Both the position numbers and the translations under genes were made by a program. Shown here in pieces: positions 42,417-51,705 of a stretch of 64,000 bases of DNA. Source of the DNA: Bacteroidales bacterium (GTDB lineage Bacteria; Bacteroidota; Bacteroidia; Bacteroidales; UBA1402); assembly GCA_017468435.1 (NCBI GenBank), contig JAFUIP010000014.1, forward strand, positions 267,648 to 331,647, written 5' to 3'. Each line of letters starts with the position of its first letter. Within the stretch, counting starts at the first letter, position 1. Below the pieces are notes generated by a model, which had not been told where the DNA came from, made no database searches, and saw nothing but the letters and a program-made list of their open reading frames with translations.

Positions 42417-43578
42417 GGGCCTTGCGCATTTTGTAGCCGTCCATCTTGCCGCTGAAAATTTCGTACTGACGCATTTCACACTCCAAAGCACCGTTCATCA
42501 GGTGAACACGTTTTGAATGACGCAGCCCGATATGGTCGAAGCATTCTTTGCGATAACTCAACACCCAGGCCTGATAGCCGGCAAAAACATGTTTCAGACG
42601 TTCGCCCAAATCTTTGTAAAGCCCCATCAAGTCGGCAGGTTTGATTCTTTCGCCGTAGGGCGGATTGGTCATGAGCAGGCCTTCGTTGCCCACGGTGGTG
42701 ACAATATCTTGTACAGCCTTGGCTTTCAGGTGAATGTATTTCTTCAGTCCGGCGCTTTCCACGTTTTTGGTGGCAATGGCAATGGCCTGACGCGAAATGT
42801 CGGAACCGTAGATTTTGTGTTCGAAAGGACGTTGCGTATCTTCGTCGTACAATTCGTCGAAAAGGTCGGCATCGTAGTCTTTCCAGGCTTGGAAGGCGAA
42901 ACGCGTACGATAAATGCCGGCAGGAATGTTTAGGGCGATGAGTGCCGCCTCGATGGGCAAGGTGCCGCTACCACACATGGGGTCGATGAAATTGGTTTGG
43001 CCTTTCCATCCGGCCAAAAGCAACATGCCGGCTGCCAAAACTTCGTTGAGCGGAGCTTCCGTCTGATCCACGCGATAGCCGCGTTTGTGCAGCGATTCGC
43101 CCGAAGAGTCCATGCAAAGCGTACACATATCTTGCGAAATATGCAGATGTACATAAATGTCGGGATTCACCAGACGCACCGAAGGACGCTTTCCGTATTT
43201 TTCGTTGAAACTGTCGGCGATGGCATCCTTCACACGGTAGGTGATGAACTGCGAATTCTTGAAATGATCGGAAAAAAGTACCGTATCCACCGTAAAAGTT
43301 TGCTTCAGATCCATGTATTCTTCCCAGTCGATTTTGCGAAGATTTTCGTAGATTTCATCGGTATTTTTCGCCTTGAAGGCTTTGATGGGTTTTAAGATTC
43401 TGAGTGCGGTACGCAGATGCAGGTTGGCCTTGTACATCAATTTTTTGTCGCCTCTGAAAAAGACGGCGCGGCGTCCGATTTCCACATCGTCGCCACCTAA
43501 GTTGATGATTTCTTCTGCCAATACTTCTTCCAAGCCGTAGAAGGTCTTGGCTATCATTTCGAACGATTCCTGTTGCAT
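42400..43578 (-). CDS. THUMP-domain class I RNA methyltransferase (RlmL/YpsC-like)
   Basis: The 392 residues include an N-terminal THUMP region ('KTFYGLEEVLAEEIINLGGD' onward), then the methyltransferase with 'DPMCGSGTLPIEAALIALN' and the substrate-base motif 'MTNPPYGERI'. The family methylates guanine N2 in 23S rRNA, as the N-terminal half of E. coli RlmL does. The C-terminus 'KRVHLMNGALECEMRQYEIF' is family-typical. It is followed by RNase H with a 17-base overlap. Confidence 0.9.
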   Translation of the reverse strand: MQQESFEMIAKTFYGLEEVLAEEIINLGGDDVEIGRRAVFFRGDKKLMYKANLHLRTALRILKPIKAFKAKNTDEIYENLRKIDWEEYMDLKQTFTVDTVLFSDHFKNSQFITYRVKDAIADSFNEKYGKRPSVRLVNPDIYVHLHISQDMCTLCMDSSGESLHKRGYRVDQTEAPLNEVLAAGMLLLAGWKGQTNFIDPMCGSGTLPIEAALIALNIPAGIYRTRFAFQAWKDYDADLFDELYDEDTQRPFEHKIYGSDISRQAIAIATKNVESAGLKKYIHLKAKAVQDIVTTVGNEGLLMTNPPYGERIKPADLMGLYKDLGERLKHVFAGYQAWVLSYRKECFDHIGLRHSKRVHLMNGALECEMRQYEIFSGKMDGYKMRKAHGKEK

Positions 43579-43592
43579 AGTATCCTTAACTT

Positions 43593-44453
43593 TTATTCTT
43601 CTTTATTTGTTTTTGCATCTTGTTTTGCCTGAATCAAGCGAGTGCCCGGTGCCACGTCGGAAGTGACCCAGATGTTGCCGCCGATGGTGGAATCCTTGCC
43701 GATGGTGACGCGTCCCAGAATGGTGGCGTTGGCATACACGATGACATTGTCTTCCAAGATGGGATGACGCGGAATGCCCTTGATGGGGTTGCCGTTTTCA
43801 TCGAGCGGGAAACTCTTGGCGCCTAAGGTGACACCCTGATACAACTTCACGTTGTTGCCCAAAATGGCGGTGGCTCCGATAACGACGCCCGTGCCGTGGT
43901 CTATGGAGAATGAATGCCCGATTTGTGCGCCCGGGTGAATGTCTATGCCGGTTTCGGAATGCGCCAGCTCGGTAATCATACGCGGAAGCATGGGCACGCC
44001 CAATCCCAACAAGGCATGCGCGATGCGATAACTGCTGATGGCGCGGATGCCCGGGTAGCAAGCGATGACTTCGGCGTAGCTTTCCGTGGCCGGGTCTCCG
44101 TTGTAAGCGGCAATGACGTCCAGGGCCATCATCGAGCGGATGGCAGGAAGTTGTTCTATGAAGGCCAAACTCAGGGCTTCGCTATCTTTGGTCTGAATCT
44201 GTTTGCTCAGCAACTGGTACAGTCGTTCGCAGCAGATACCCATGTGATAACCAATGTTTTGACGGTTCACGGCATCATAGCCGAAGAAACCCGGAAAAAT
44301 AAGAGCGCGGCAGAGTTGCACAATCTCTTCGAGGGCAGCCAGCGAAGGCATGGCATCGGCCTCGACGCATTCGTAGTGCATTTGCTCCAAGGATTCAAAA
44401 TTCGATAGCTCCTTGATAACGGCTTTCAATTGTTTGGAATTGGATACATTCAT
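43593..44453 (-). CDS. cysE: Serine O-acetyltransferase
   Basis: The 286 residues from ATG 44453 have an N-terminal helical domain and a left-handed beta-helix with hexapeptide repeats ('GIDIHPGAQIGHSFSIDHGTG', 'VVIGATAILGNNVKLYQGV') and the C-terminal 'GGNIWVTSDVAPGTRLIQ'. It acetylates serine for cysteine synthesis. The TTG at 44468 lies five codons upstream but close to the promoter box, so ATG is preferred. It is 14 bases after the methyltransferase gene start, read in the same direction, so the two may be cotranscribed. Confidence 0.94.
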   Translation of the reverse strand: MNVSNSKQLKAVIKELSNFESLEQMHYECVEADAMPSLAALEEIVQLCRALIFPGFFGYDAVNRQNIGYHMGICCERLYQLLSKQIQTKDSEALSLAFIEQLPAIRSMMALDVIAAYNGDPATESYAEVIACYPGIRAISSYRIAHALLGLGVPMLPRMITELAHSETGIDIHPGAQIGHSFSIDHGTGVVIGATAILGNNVKLYQGVTLGAKSFPLDENGNPIKGIPRHPILEDNVIVYANATILGRVTIGKDSTIGGNIWVTSDVAPGTRLIQAKQDAKTNKEE

Positions 44454-44475
44454 AGTATTTACTGGCAAAACGCCG

Positions 44476-44483
44476 CAAAATTA
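44476..44483 (-). promoter_or_regulatory. -7 promoter box of cysE
   Basis: The minus strand reads TAATTTTG, a TAnnTTTG match, 23-30 bases before ATG 44453. It may drive cysE, the THUMP methyltransferase and rnhA together. Confidence 0.55.
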
Positions 44484-44555
44484 GCGCAATAATTCCGATT
44501 CTTGAAGATTCTTGAAATAATTCTTTAATGGCTTGTTTCCTCCGTAAAAAGATAG

Positions 44556-44563
44556 TACTTTTG
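44556..44563 (+). promoter_or_regulatory. -7 promoter box of the frdCAB operon
   Basis: TACTTTTG, an exact TAnnTTTG match, 45-52 bases before the frdC ATG at 44608. The leader of about 38 bases is A/T-rich. Confidence 0.65.
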
Positions 44564-44607
44564 CCACGCTTATTGTGAAAATTTATTAACCAATTTATAT
44601 TAATCGT

Positions 44608-45288
44608 ATGGCTAACTTTAGAATGTCTTCTATTGTCAAAAAGCTCTTTATGAGCATCACAGGAGCTGCTATGGTTCTGTTCCTGACTTTTCATGCCGTA
44701 ATGAACATCTTTGTGGTAATCTCGCCCAACGTGTATGACGCCATCTGTCATTTCTTGGGAGCCAATTGGTATGCCTTGATTGCCACTATGGGTTTGGCTG
44801 CTTTGTTCTTGCTGCACATTCTCTTTGCATTCGTGCTGACCGTGCGCAACTACATCGCACGTGGTAATGTGCGCTATGCTGTGAACAAACGCCCCAAGGA
44901 TGTTGAATGGTCTTCACAGAACATGTTGGCGCTGGGTGTTATCATTCTCGGTTTCTTGGTATTGCACTTGTTCAACTTCTGGTACAAGATGCAGTTGCAG
45001 GAGCTCATTGCCGGTATCAACGGTGAAGAATTGCATGTAGCTGGTGCGGCTTTGGTACAAGGTTTGTTTGCAAACAACTGGTATTGCATCGTTTACATCA
45101 TTTGGATGGTGGCCTTGTGGTTCCACCTTTCTCACGGTATCTGGAGTTCTATGCAGTCTATCGGTTGGAACAACCTTAAATGGATGCCCCGCCTGAAATG
45201 CATTTCCAACATCTATGCTACCATCGTTTGCGGCTTGTTCGCTTTCATTCCGGTTTATTATTTGATTTGTAACATTTTTGCTTGCTAA
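44608..45288 (+). CDS. frdC: Fumarate reductase/succinate dehydrogenase cytochrome b subunit
   Basis: The 226 residues form five membrane helices with several histidines ('FLTFHAVMNIFVV', 'ALFLLHILFAFVL', 'LVLHLFNFWYKM', 'WFHLSHGIW') that can ligate two haem b groups, as in Wolinella-type quinol:fumarate reductase. It anchors the soluble subunits and passes electrons from menaquinol. Genes frdA and frdB follow after 3 bases each, forming one operon, which in Bacteroidales makes succinate during anaerobic growth. Confidence 0.93.
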   Translation: MANFRMSSIVKKLFMSITGAAMVLFLTFHAVMNIFVVISPNVYDAICHFLGANWYALIATMGLAALFLLHILFAFVLTVRNYIARGNVRYAVNKRPKDVEWSSQNMLALGVIILGFLVLHLFNFWYKMQLQELIAGINGEELHVAGAALVQGLFANNWYCIVYIIWMVALWFHLSHGIWSSMQSIGWNNLKWMPRLKCISNIYATIVCGLFAFIPVYYLICNIFAC

Positions 45289-45291
45289 GAT

Positions 45292-47244
45292 ATGAGTACC
45301 GAAACTATTAAAATCAACTCCAAGATTCCAGAAGGACCCTTGGCTGAAAAATGGACTAACTACAAAGCCCATCAGAAATTGGTTAACCCTTCCAACAAAA
45401 GACGTCTTGACATTATCGTGGTAGGTACGGGTTTGGCCGGCGCTTCTGCTGCCGCTACGCTCGGTGAATTGGGTTTCAATGTATTGAACTTCTGTATTCA
45501 GGATTCTCCTCGTCGTGCTCACTCTATTGCAGCTCAGGGTGGTATCAATGCCGCCAAGAACTATCAGAACGACGGTGACTCTATCTATCGTTTGTATTAC
45601 GATACCATCAAGGGTGGTGACTATCGTGCCCGCGAAGCCAATGTGCATCGTTTGGCCGAAGTTTCCAACGATATTATCGACCAATGTGTGGCTCAAGGTG
45701 TTCCTTTCGCTCGCGAATACGGCGGTAGCTTGGCCAACCGTTCTTTCGGTGGTGCTCAGGTTTCTCGTACTTTCTATGCTAAGGGTCAGACTGGTCAGCA
45801 GTTGTTGCTCGGCGCTTATTCGGCTTTGAGTCGTCAGGTGCAAAAGGGTAGCGTCAAGTTGTACACCCGTCGTGAAATGCTCGACTTGGTAGTGGTTGAC
45901 GGCAAGGCTCGCGGTATTATCGTGCGTAACCTTGTTACCGGTAAGATCGAACGCTATGCGGCTCACGCAGTGGTTATCGGTACCGGTGGTTATGGTAATA
46001 CTTTCTTCTTGTCAACCAATGCTATGGGTTCTAACGGTTCGGCTGCTTGGCAAGTGTATAAGAAAGGTGCTTACTTTGCCAATCCTTGTTATGCTCAGAT
46101 TCACCCCACTTGTATTCCTGTTCACGGCACCAACCAGTCTAAATTGACTTTGATGTCTGAATCTTTGCGTAATGATGGTCGTATCTGGGTTCCCAAGAAA
46201 TTGGAAGATGCCAAGGCTTTGCAGGCTGGTAAGCTCAGAGGTCGTGACATTCCCGAAGAAGATCGCGATTATTATTTGGAACGTCGTTATCCCGCTTTCG
46301 GTAACTTGGTTCCCCGTGACGTGGCTTCACGTGCTGCCAAGGAACGTTGCGATGCCGGTTTCGGTGTGAACAATACAGGTTTGGCTGTTTTCCTCGATTT
46401 CAGCGATGCTATCAACCGTTTGGGTAAAGATGTAGTGGAAGCTCGTTATGGTAACCTTTTCCAAATGTACGAAAAGATCACCGACAGCAATCCTTACGAA
46501 GAACCTATGATGATTTTCCCCGCTATCCACTACACCATGGGTGGTATCTGGGTTGACTACGAATTGCAGACTTCTATCCCCGGTTTGTTCTGTATTGGTG
46601 AAGCTAACTTCTCTGATCACGGTGCCAACCGTTTGGGTGCTTCTGCCTTGATGCAAGGTTTGGCCGATGGTTATTTCGTATTGCCTTACACCATCCAGAA
46701 CTATTTGGCCGACGAAATTCGTACGCCTCGTTTCTCTACCGAATTGCCCGAATTCGTGGAAGCCGAAAAGAAGATTAACGAACGCATCGAAAAGCTGATG
46801 TCAATCCAAGGTAAGCAATCTGTAGATTCATTGCACAAGGCTTTGGGTCTGATTATGTGGGACTTCGTTGGTATGGGTCGTACCGAAGCCGGTTTGAAGA
46901 AAGCTTTGGTTGAAATCCAGCGCATCAAGAAGGAATTCTGGAGCGACGTATTCATCCCCGGCGATGCCAAGGATTTGAACACTGAACTCGAAAAGGCTCT
47001 CCGTTTGGCCGACTTCATCGAAATTGGCGAATTGATGGCCCGCGACGCTTTGCATCGTGAAGAATCTTGTGGTGGTCACTTCCGCGAAGAATACCAGACG
47101 CCCGAAGGTGAAGCTCTCCGTCAGGACGACAAGTTCATGTACGTTGGTTGCTGGAAATACACCGGCGAAGACAGCGAACCCGAATTGCTCAAGGAAGAGC
47201 TTAACTATGAATTTACCAAAGTTCAACAACGCAATTACAAATAA
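45292..47244 (+). CDS. frdA: Fumarate reductase/succinate dehydrogenase flavoprotein subunit
   Basis: The 650-residue flavoprotein has the FAD dinucleotide fold '[20 protein letters not shown]', the histidine region for covalent FAD '[15 protein letters not shown]', active-site segments '[20 protein letters not shown]' and '[20 protein letters not shown]', and '[20 protein letters not shown]'. It reduces fumarate to succinate (or the reverse) on the cytoplasmic face. The codon pattern (mainly GGT, CGT, AAG/AAC) indicates high expression. Confidence 0.97.
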   Translation: MSTETIKINSKIPEGPLAEKWTNYKAHQKLVNPSNKRRLDIIVVGTGLAGASAAATLGELGFNVLNFCIQDSPRRAHSIAAQGGINAAKNYQNDGDSIYRLYYDTIKGGDYRAREANVHRLAEVSNDIIDQCVAQGVPFAREYGGSLANRSFGGAQVSRTFYAKGQTGQQLLLGAYSALSRQVQKGSVKLYTRREMLDLVVVDGKARGIIVRNLVTGKIERYAAHAVVIGTGGYGNTFFLSTNAMGSNGSAAWQVYKKGAYFANPCYAQIHPTCIPVHGTNQSKLTLMSESLRNDGRIWVPKKLEDAKALQAGKLRGRDIPEEDRDYYLERRYPAFGNLVPRDVASRAAKERCDAGFGVNNTGLAVFLDFSDAINRLGKDVVEARYGNLFQMYEKITDSNPYEEPMMIFPAIHYTMGGIWVDYELQTSIPGLFCIGEANFSDHGANRLGASALMQGLADGYFVLPYTIQNYLADEIRTPRFSTELPEFVEAEKKINERIEKLMSIQGKQSVDSLHKALGLIMWDFVGMGRTEAGLKKALVEIQRIKKEFWSDVFIPGDAKDLNTELEKALRLADFIEIGELMARDALHREESCGGHFREEYQTPEGEALRQDDKFMYVGCWKYTGEDSEPELLKEELNYEFTKVQQRNYK

Positions 47245-47247
47245 TCT

Positions 47248-48003
47248 ATGGAAAAGAATATCAATATAACCTTGAAGGTTTGGCGTCAGAGAGGTCCTAA
47301 GGCCAAAGGCGCTTTCGAAACCTATAAGCTGAATAATGTATCTACCGACAGCTCTTTCCTGGAAATGATGGACCAGTTGAACGAACAGTTGGTTGCCGAA
47401 AGAAAAGAACCCGTTGTTTTCGATCACGACTGTCGTGAAGGTATTTGCGGTATGTGTTCTTTGTATATCAATGGTCATCCTCACGGACCCGACGAAGATA
47501 TCACTACTTGCCAGTTGCACATGCGTAAATTCAAAGATGGCGATACCATTACCATCGAACCTTGGCGTTCACACGGTTTCCCCGTTATCCGCGACTTGAT
47601 GGTAGATCGTGGCGCTTTCGATAAGATTATCCAAGCCGGTGGCTATGTGTCTGTCAACACCGGTGGTATGCCCGACGCCAATGCAATTCCTATTCCCAAG
47701 CCCAAGGCAGATTTGGCCATGGATGCTGCTTCTTGCATCGGTTGTGGTGCTTGCGTAGCTGCTTGTAAGAATGGTTCAGCCATGTTGTTTGTATCAGCCA
47801 AGGTGAGCCAGTTGGCTTTGCTTCCTCAGGGTAGAGCAGAAGCCGCTGCACGTGCCAAGGCTATGGTTGCCAAGATGGACGAACTTGGTTTCGGTAACTG
47901 TACCAACACCGGTGCTTGCGAAGCTCAGTGTCCCAAGAACGTTTCTATTTCAAACATTGCTCGTCTGAACCGCGAGTATCTTTGTGCGAAATTGGCCGAC
48001 TGA
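47248..48003 (+). CDS. frdB: Fumarate reductase/succinate dehydrogenase iron-sulfur subunit
   Basis: The 251 residues include a plant-type [2Fe-2S] ferredoxin domain with '[18 protein letters not shown]' and 'TTCQLHM'. A C-terminal domain carries cysteine clusters '[15 protein letters not shown]' and '[16 protein letters not shown]' for the [4Fe-4S] and [3Fe-4S] centres. It carries electrons between haem b in FrdC and FAD in FrdA. It completes the frdCAB operon, which ends here; a DUF4271 gene starts 21 bases later. Confidence 0.97.
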   Translation: MEKNINITLKVWRQRGPKAKGAFETYKLNNVSTDSSFLEMMDQLNEQLVAERKEPVVFDHDCREGICGMCSLYINGHPHGPDEDITTCQLHMRKFKDGDTITIEPWRSHGFPVIRDLMVDRGAFDKIIQAGGYVSVNTGGMPDANAIPIPKPKADLAMDAASCIGCGACVAACKNGSAMLFVSAKVSQLALLPQGRAEAAARAKAMVAKMDELGFGNCTNTGACEAQCPKNVSISNIARLNREYLCAKLAD

Positions 48004-48024
48004 TAAGCTGAACGCTAAATAATT

Positions 48025-48786
48025 ATGTATCCCCAAGTTGTCAATGCGAACGATTCGTCTATGATGCTTGGGGATACTTTGTTTTCGGCCCTGCCGCAAG
48101 GTTTTGTGGGTATTCCCATAGAAACCGATGCCTCTCTCGTTGGCTTGAGGTATTATCTGCTCATCCTTTTCTTTCTGATCGCCTCCTCTTATCTCTTAGG
48201 ACGCAGAAAGCAGCAGTTAGGCATTTACCTGAAAATGTTCCTCATGCCGCACAAACATCTTTCCTACGATTTAGATACTCCCATCAATCGTTTTCAGAAT
48301 TGGTTCGCGATATTGTCGTTTGTGGTGGTCAGTCTGTTTTTTTCATTGCTTCTGACTGTCGATGAAACCCCGCTTTTGGTGAATATTACTTGGCAGAATC
48401 TGTGGATGTCGGCTGCGCTGCTCATGGCGTTTTTCCTGCTGAAACTGTCGTTGAATGCGCTATTTTCCTGGTTGCATTTCCGCACGTCAGATGCCTCCGT
48501 CATGCCGAGTCGCGTGGTGGCCACGATGAATTTCATGTCGATGGCGCTCATTTTGCTGATGGTGCTGAACGAATTCTGGGTCATGCCTGCCAAAACACTC
48601 GCGCTTGTCTCACTGATTGTGTATCTGTTGATTAAGTTGATTTCCCTTCCTGGATTGATGATGTTTTTTTCTATGCAAAGGCTTTCGCCATTTCATTCTT
48701 TTTTGTACCTTTGCGGCCAAGAAATTATACCCCTTTTGTTGCTTGGAAAGGGTATGGTTCTGCTCTCACACATCACCATTATTTAA
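48025..48786 (+). CDS. DUF4271-type polytopic membrane protein
   Basis: The 253 residues have about six to seven membrane helices, e.g. 'YYLLILFFLIASSYLL', 'WFAILSFVVVSLFFSLLL', 'LWMSAALLMAFFLLKL' and 'FLYLCGQEIIPLLLLGKGMV'. The final helix pair and its place before a hemD-like gene match DUF4271 proteins of Bacteroidetes. No function is known. It may be cotranscribed with frdCAB, but an internal promoter box near its 3' end suggests the downstream genes can be made separately. Confidence 0.8.
   Translation: MYPQVVNANDSSMMLGDTLFSALPQGFVGIPIETDASLVGLRYYLLILFFLIASSYLLGRRKQQLGIYLKMFLMPHKHLSYDLDTPINRFQNWFAILSFVVVSLFFSLLLTVDETPLLVNITWQNLWMSAALLMAFFLLKLSLNALFSWLHFRTSDASVMPSRVVATMNFMSMALILLMVLNEFWVMPAKTLALVSLIVYLLIKLISLPGLMMFFSMQRLSPFHSFLYLCGQEIIPLLLLGKGMVLLSHITII
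48706..48713 (+). promoter_or_regulatory. Possible internal promoter for hemD-like - rnpA - yidD - tatD
   Basis: TACCTTTG inside the DUF4271 gene, 86-93 bases before the hemD-like start. An exact TAnnTTTG match, but since it is within a coding region it could be chance. Confidence 0.35.
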
Positions 48787-48798
48787 CAAATTAAAGCT

Positions 48799-49551
48799 TT
48801 GAGAATAAAGAATATATTGGTTTCGCAGCCAAGACCATCGTCCGACAAATCTCCCTACTTCGAATTGGAGAAAAAATATGGTGTCAACATCAATTTCCGC
48901 CCGTTTATCAAGGTGGAAGGCATCGATGTGAAGGAATTCAGACATCAAAGAGTGGATATTTTAGCACATACAGCCGTTGTTTTCACTGCAAGAACAGCTG
49001 TCGATCATTTCTTCCGTCTTTGCGAGGAAACGCGTGTGAATATTCCGGAGTCGATGAAGTATTTCTGTGTGAGTGAGGCAGTTGCTCTTTATTTGCAAAA
49101 GTATATCCAGTTCAGAAAGAGAAAAATTTTCTTCCCTGCCACCAACAAGATCGACGATATGATGACCTTGATTTACAAGCATCCTAACGAAAAGTATCTT
49201 GTGTCTATTTCTGATGTGGCCACGGACGATTTCGATGCTTTGTTTGGCAGCAAGAACATTGCTTACACCACCTCGGTTATGTATCGCACGGTGAGCAACG
49301 ATTTCACGCCCGAAGAAGGTTTCGATTACGATATGTTGGTGTTTTTCAGTCCGAACGGTATCGCTTCGCTCAAGAAGAATTTCCCCGATTTCGAGCAAGG
49401 CGACATCTGCATTGCTACCTTGGGAAAGACAACGGCCCAAGCAGTGAAAGATGCAGGTCTGCGTTTGGATATCGAGGCTCCGACACCTCAAGCGCCTTCT
49501 ATTACGGCCGCCATCGAGGCTTATCTGAAACAATCGAACAAGAAGAAATAA
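48799..49551 (+). CDS. Uroporphyrinogen-III synthase family protein (HemD-like), TTG start
   Basis: The 250 residues start at TTG 48799 (LRIKNILVSQPRPSSDKSPY). An in-frame stop lies just upstream at 48784 and no ATG occurs until well inside, so TTG is needed. Two HemD-like halves are recognisable ('TAVVFTARTAVDHFFRLCEE', 'DYDMLVFFSPNGIASLKKNF', 'ICIATLGKTTAQAVKDAG'). HemD closes hydroxymethylbilane to uroporphyrinogen III. In Bacteroidetes this paralogue is usual beside DUF4271 and rnpA, but whether it makes haem or has another role is unproven. No other haem gene is nearby. Confidence 0.78.
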   Translation: MRIKNILVSQPRPSSDKSPYFELEKKYGVNINFRPFIKVEGIDVKEFRHQRVDILAHTAVVFTARTAVDHFFRLCEETRVNIPESMKYFCVSEAVALYLQKYIQFRKRKIFFPATNKIDDMMTLIYKHPNEKYLVSISDVATDDFDALFGSKNIAYTTSVMYRTVSNDFTPEEGFDYDMLVFFSPNGIASLKKNFPDFEQGDICIATLGKTTAQAVKDAGLRLDIEAPTPQAPSITAAIEAYLKQSNKKK

Positions 49552-49595
49552 ATTCTTAAACACATTTTGAAAACTTAGAAGAGGCTGAGGCAAAG

Positions 49596-50045
49596 ATGGA
49601 AAAACTTTCGTTCAGCTTTCCCAAGGAAGAGAAACTTTGTGGCGAAATTCGCGTGGCAGAGTTGTTCAAACAGGGCAGTGCGCAGATTGCCTATCCTTTG
49701 CGTGCTTGTTGGCGATTGCTTCCTGCACCCGAATTTGAGGCGATTGCTGCGCCCGATTCGCAAGCTGCTTCTTCTCCTGTTTTCATCAAGGTGTTGATGA
49801 GCGCTCCCAAAAAACGTCTGCATCGTGCCAATAAACGAAACCGTGCCAAGCGTCTGATGCGCGAGGCTTATCGTTTGCAGAAGCACGCCCTTTGGCAGCA
49901 AGTTTCTACGATGAAATCGGAAGATGGCGCACCTTTGCGCATGGAATTGGCCTTTGTCTGGTTGGCCGAAGAAACCTTGCCGTATGCCAAAGTATATGAG
50001 CGCATGGGCCGATTGTTGGAAAAGATTCAAGCCTCGCTGTCATGA
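49596..50045 (+). CDS. rnpA: Ribonuclease P protein component
   Basis: The 149 residues contain the RNase P protein motif '[20 protein letters not shown]', with the conserved basic RNR segment, and upstream strands '[14 protein letters not shown]'. It binds the RNA subunit and the 5' leader of pre-tRNA. A longer-than-usual, alanine-rich stretch (about residues 44-62) precedes the motif. It is followed with a 4-base overlap by yidD, the usual bacterial order. Confidence 0.94.
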   Translation: MEKLSFSFPKEEKLCGEIRVAELFKQGSAQIAYPLRACWRLLPAPEFEAIAAPDSQAASSPVFIKVLMSAPKKRLHRANKRNRAKRLMREAYRLQKHALWQQVSTMKSEDGAPLRMELAFVWLAEETLPYAKVYERMGRLLEKIQASLS

Positions 50046-50284
50046 AATATTTGTGGAAAGCTTTGTGTAAGGCGCTGAGTTTTCTCTTACTCTTGCCTGT
50101 GTATTTCTACCGAGCCTGCATTTCTCCGCTGACGCCGGCTTCTTGTCGTTTTACGCCCACCTGCTCGCAGTACGCCATTCAAGCCATTAAAAAACATGGT
50201 CCTTTCAAGGGTTTTTGGTTGGCTCTGAAACGCATATCGCGTTGTCATCCTTGGGGCGGCCATGGTTACGATCCGGTGCCATGA
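50042..50284 (+). CDS. yidD: Membrane protein insertion efficiency factor YidD
   Basis: The 80-residue protein has '[20 protein letters not shown]' and the conserved '[19 protein letters not shown]', '[20 protein letters not shown]' of the YidD family. It sits near the inner membrane and aids YidC-dependent insertion. Overlaps with rnpA (4 bases) and tatD (4 bases) suggest translational coupling across all three. Confidence 0.96.
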   Translation: MKYLWKALCKALSFLLLLPVYFYRACISPLTPASCRFTPTCSQYAIQAIKKHGPFKGFWLALKRISRCHPWGGHGYDPVP

Positions 50285-50973
50285 AACAGTTGAACATTCA
50301 TACGCATCATTACGATGCACAGAGCGATGCCATACAAGTACTTTCGCTCGAGGCTTTGGACTTTTTAGCTTTGTCGTGTTCAGGTGTTTCAGTTGGTGCT
50401 GAGTCATCTTTGAAGAGCGTCGACGAAGCTAGGCCTGCAGCTGTGCGCTCAGCTTTTGAAAATTATGCCGCCGGTTTTCCGTCGAATGTGTATTTTTCTG
50501 TGGGCATTCATCCTTGGAAAGCGGCTTCTGTCGAAGCTCGGAGCCTACTTGACGATTCCGGCGCTTTTACCCAAGCATCGCTCGAAGCTTTTCGTTCGCT
50601 CTTGCAACATCCGCGCGTGGTACTGATGGGAGAAATCGGTCTGGATAAACTTTGCGATGCGCCATACGAACAGCAACTAATTCTTTTTCAGCAACAATTG
50701 AGGCTTGCCGCCGCGCTGAAAAAGCCTGTCATCTTGCACGTGGTAAAGGCCATGGACGATGTCTTGGCGCTGCACAAACGCTTTGCCTCGGACATTCCTG
50801 TCTGGATTATTCACGGTTTTCGCGGCAACGCTCAACAAGCGCAACAATATCTGCGTCACGGCTTCCGTCTTTCTTTCGGCCCGCATCACCAAGCCGCCGC
50901 CCTGAACGCCTGCCCGCCCGACCGCCGCTTCTTCGAAACGGACGATGAAGAGCCGACCTCCGGACAGAAATGA
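50281..50973 (+). CDS. tatD: TatD-family metal-dependent hydrolase, short at the C-terminus
   Basis: From ATG 50281 (ATGA overlap with yidD) the protein has 230 residues. Metal-site motifs 'LNIHTHHY', '[11 protein letters not shown]', '[14 protein letters not shown]' and '[11 protein letters not shown]' fit TatD nucleases. The final '[15 protein letters not shown]' stops soon after the ETDD metal motif; most TatD proteins continue with about 20-30 further residues that form the last helix. No continuation is visible in other frames. Activity may remain, but this looks like a natural C-terminal shortening. Confidence 0.85.
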   Translation: MKQLNIHTHHYDAQSDAIQVLSLEALDFLALSCSGVSVGAESSLKSVDEARPAAVRSAFENYAAGFPSNVYFSVGIHPWKAASVEARSLLDDSGAFTQASLEAFRSLLQHPRVVLMGEIGLDKLCDAPYEQQLILFQQQLRLAAALKKPVILHVVKAMDDVLALHKRFASDIPVWIIHGFRGNAQQAQQYLRHGFRLSFGPHHQAAALNACPPDRRFFETDDEEPTSGQK

Positions 50974-50996
50974 TTAGATTTATTTTGACACCAAAC

Positions 50997-51035
50997 AAAA
51001 AACCGCGCCAGAATCAAATCTGACACGGTTTTTTT
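50997..51035. terminator. Bidirectional terminator between tatD and a minus-strand gene
   Basis: Arms aaaaaaccgcgccaga (50997-51012) and tctgacacggtttttt (51019-51034) pair with two mismatches around a six-base loop, flanked by A and T runs. It can end both tatD (plus) and the 51070-51666 gene (minus). Confidence 0.75.
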
Positions 51036-51069
51036 GTAGATGTCTTGTCGAGAAGACAAGTGTCTGTGT

Positions 51070-51666
51070 TTATGCGAGTTCTGAGTTAGAGAAGTTCTTC
51101 CATCCCAAGAACGACAATACGAGGATAACCAAAGAAAGAATGGTGCTCAGGATGTTGCCAACAACAGGAATGATACCAAGAACAGCGCTCACCAAAGAGA
51201 GAACCATCATCAGCCAAAGTTGCTGGGCGCCCTTTGCAGCCAAAGGGCTCAGTGAAAGCTGACGCAGTTTGTTAAAAGCAATCATCATCAATACAAAACC
51301 AACGATATCGACGATGCCACCGATAAATTTAATACCGGGGATAATGCTTACGATGGCGCCGATAAGGCAAACCAAAGCACCGGTGTACAATTTGGCAGTA
51401 CCTTCTTCCATAGAAGTTCCTACAGCACTTTCCTTCATGCCTTTAATGCCGAGGAAATAGTAAACATAACCGGCAAGCGCCAAGATTCCGACAATAACCG
51501 GACCCAGCAATGCGCCGCCACCGCCACCATTCAAAATGGATGCCACACCGGCAGCACCGGCAGTAATAGATACGATACCGCCAACGATACCGCTAAGCAG
51601 CGTGTAAGTCAAAAAGCCGTAAAAAGCCTTGTTGACACTCTCTTTCCACATCTGATTCTTTTCCAT
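51070..51666 (-). CDS. Glycine-rich polytopic membrane protein of unknown function
   Basis: The 198 residues have about five to six hydrophobic helices ('AFYGFLTYTLLSGIVGGIVS', 'LLGPVIVGILALAGYVYYFL', 'TGALVCLIGAIVSIIPGIKF', 'LWLMMVLSLVSAVLGIIPVV') and no charged active-site motif. I do not recognise a named family. It stands alone on the minus strand, convergent with tatD and downstream of the M16 protease gene (gap 39 bases), so it may be cotranscribed with that gene. Confidence 0.72.
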   Translation of the reverse strand: MEKNQMWKESVNKAFYGFLTYTLLSGIVGGIVSITAGAAGVASILNGGGGGALLGPVIVGILALAGYVYYFLGIKGMKESAVGTSMEEGTAKLYTGALVCLIGAIVSIIPGIKFIGGIVDIVGFVLMMIAFNKLRQLSLSPLAAKGAQQLWLMMVLSLVSAVLGIIPVVGNILSTILSLVILVLSFLGWKNFSNSELA

Positions 51667-51705
51667 AAATGTAAAATATTAGTTAGTAGATAAAAAGATT
51701 TATTC

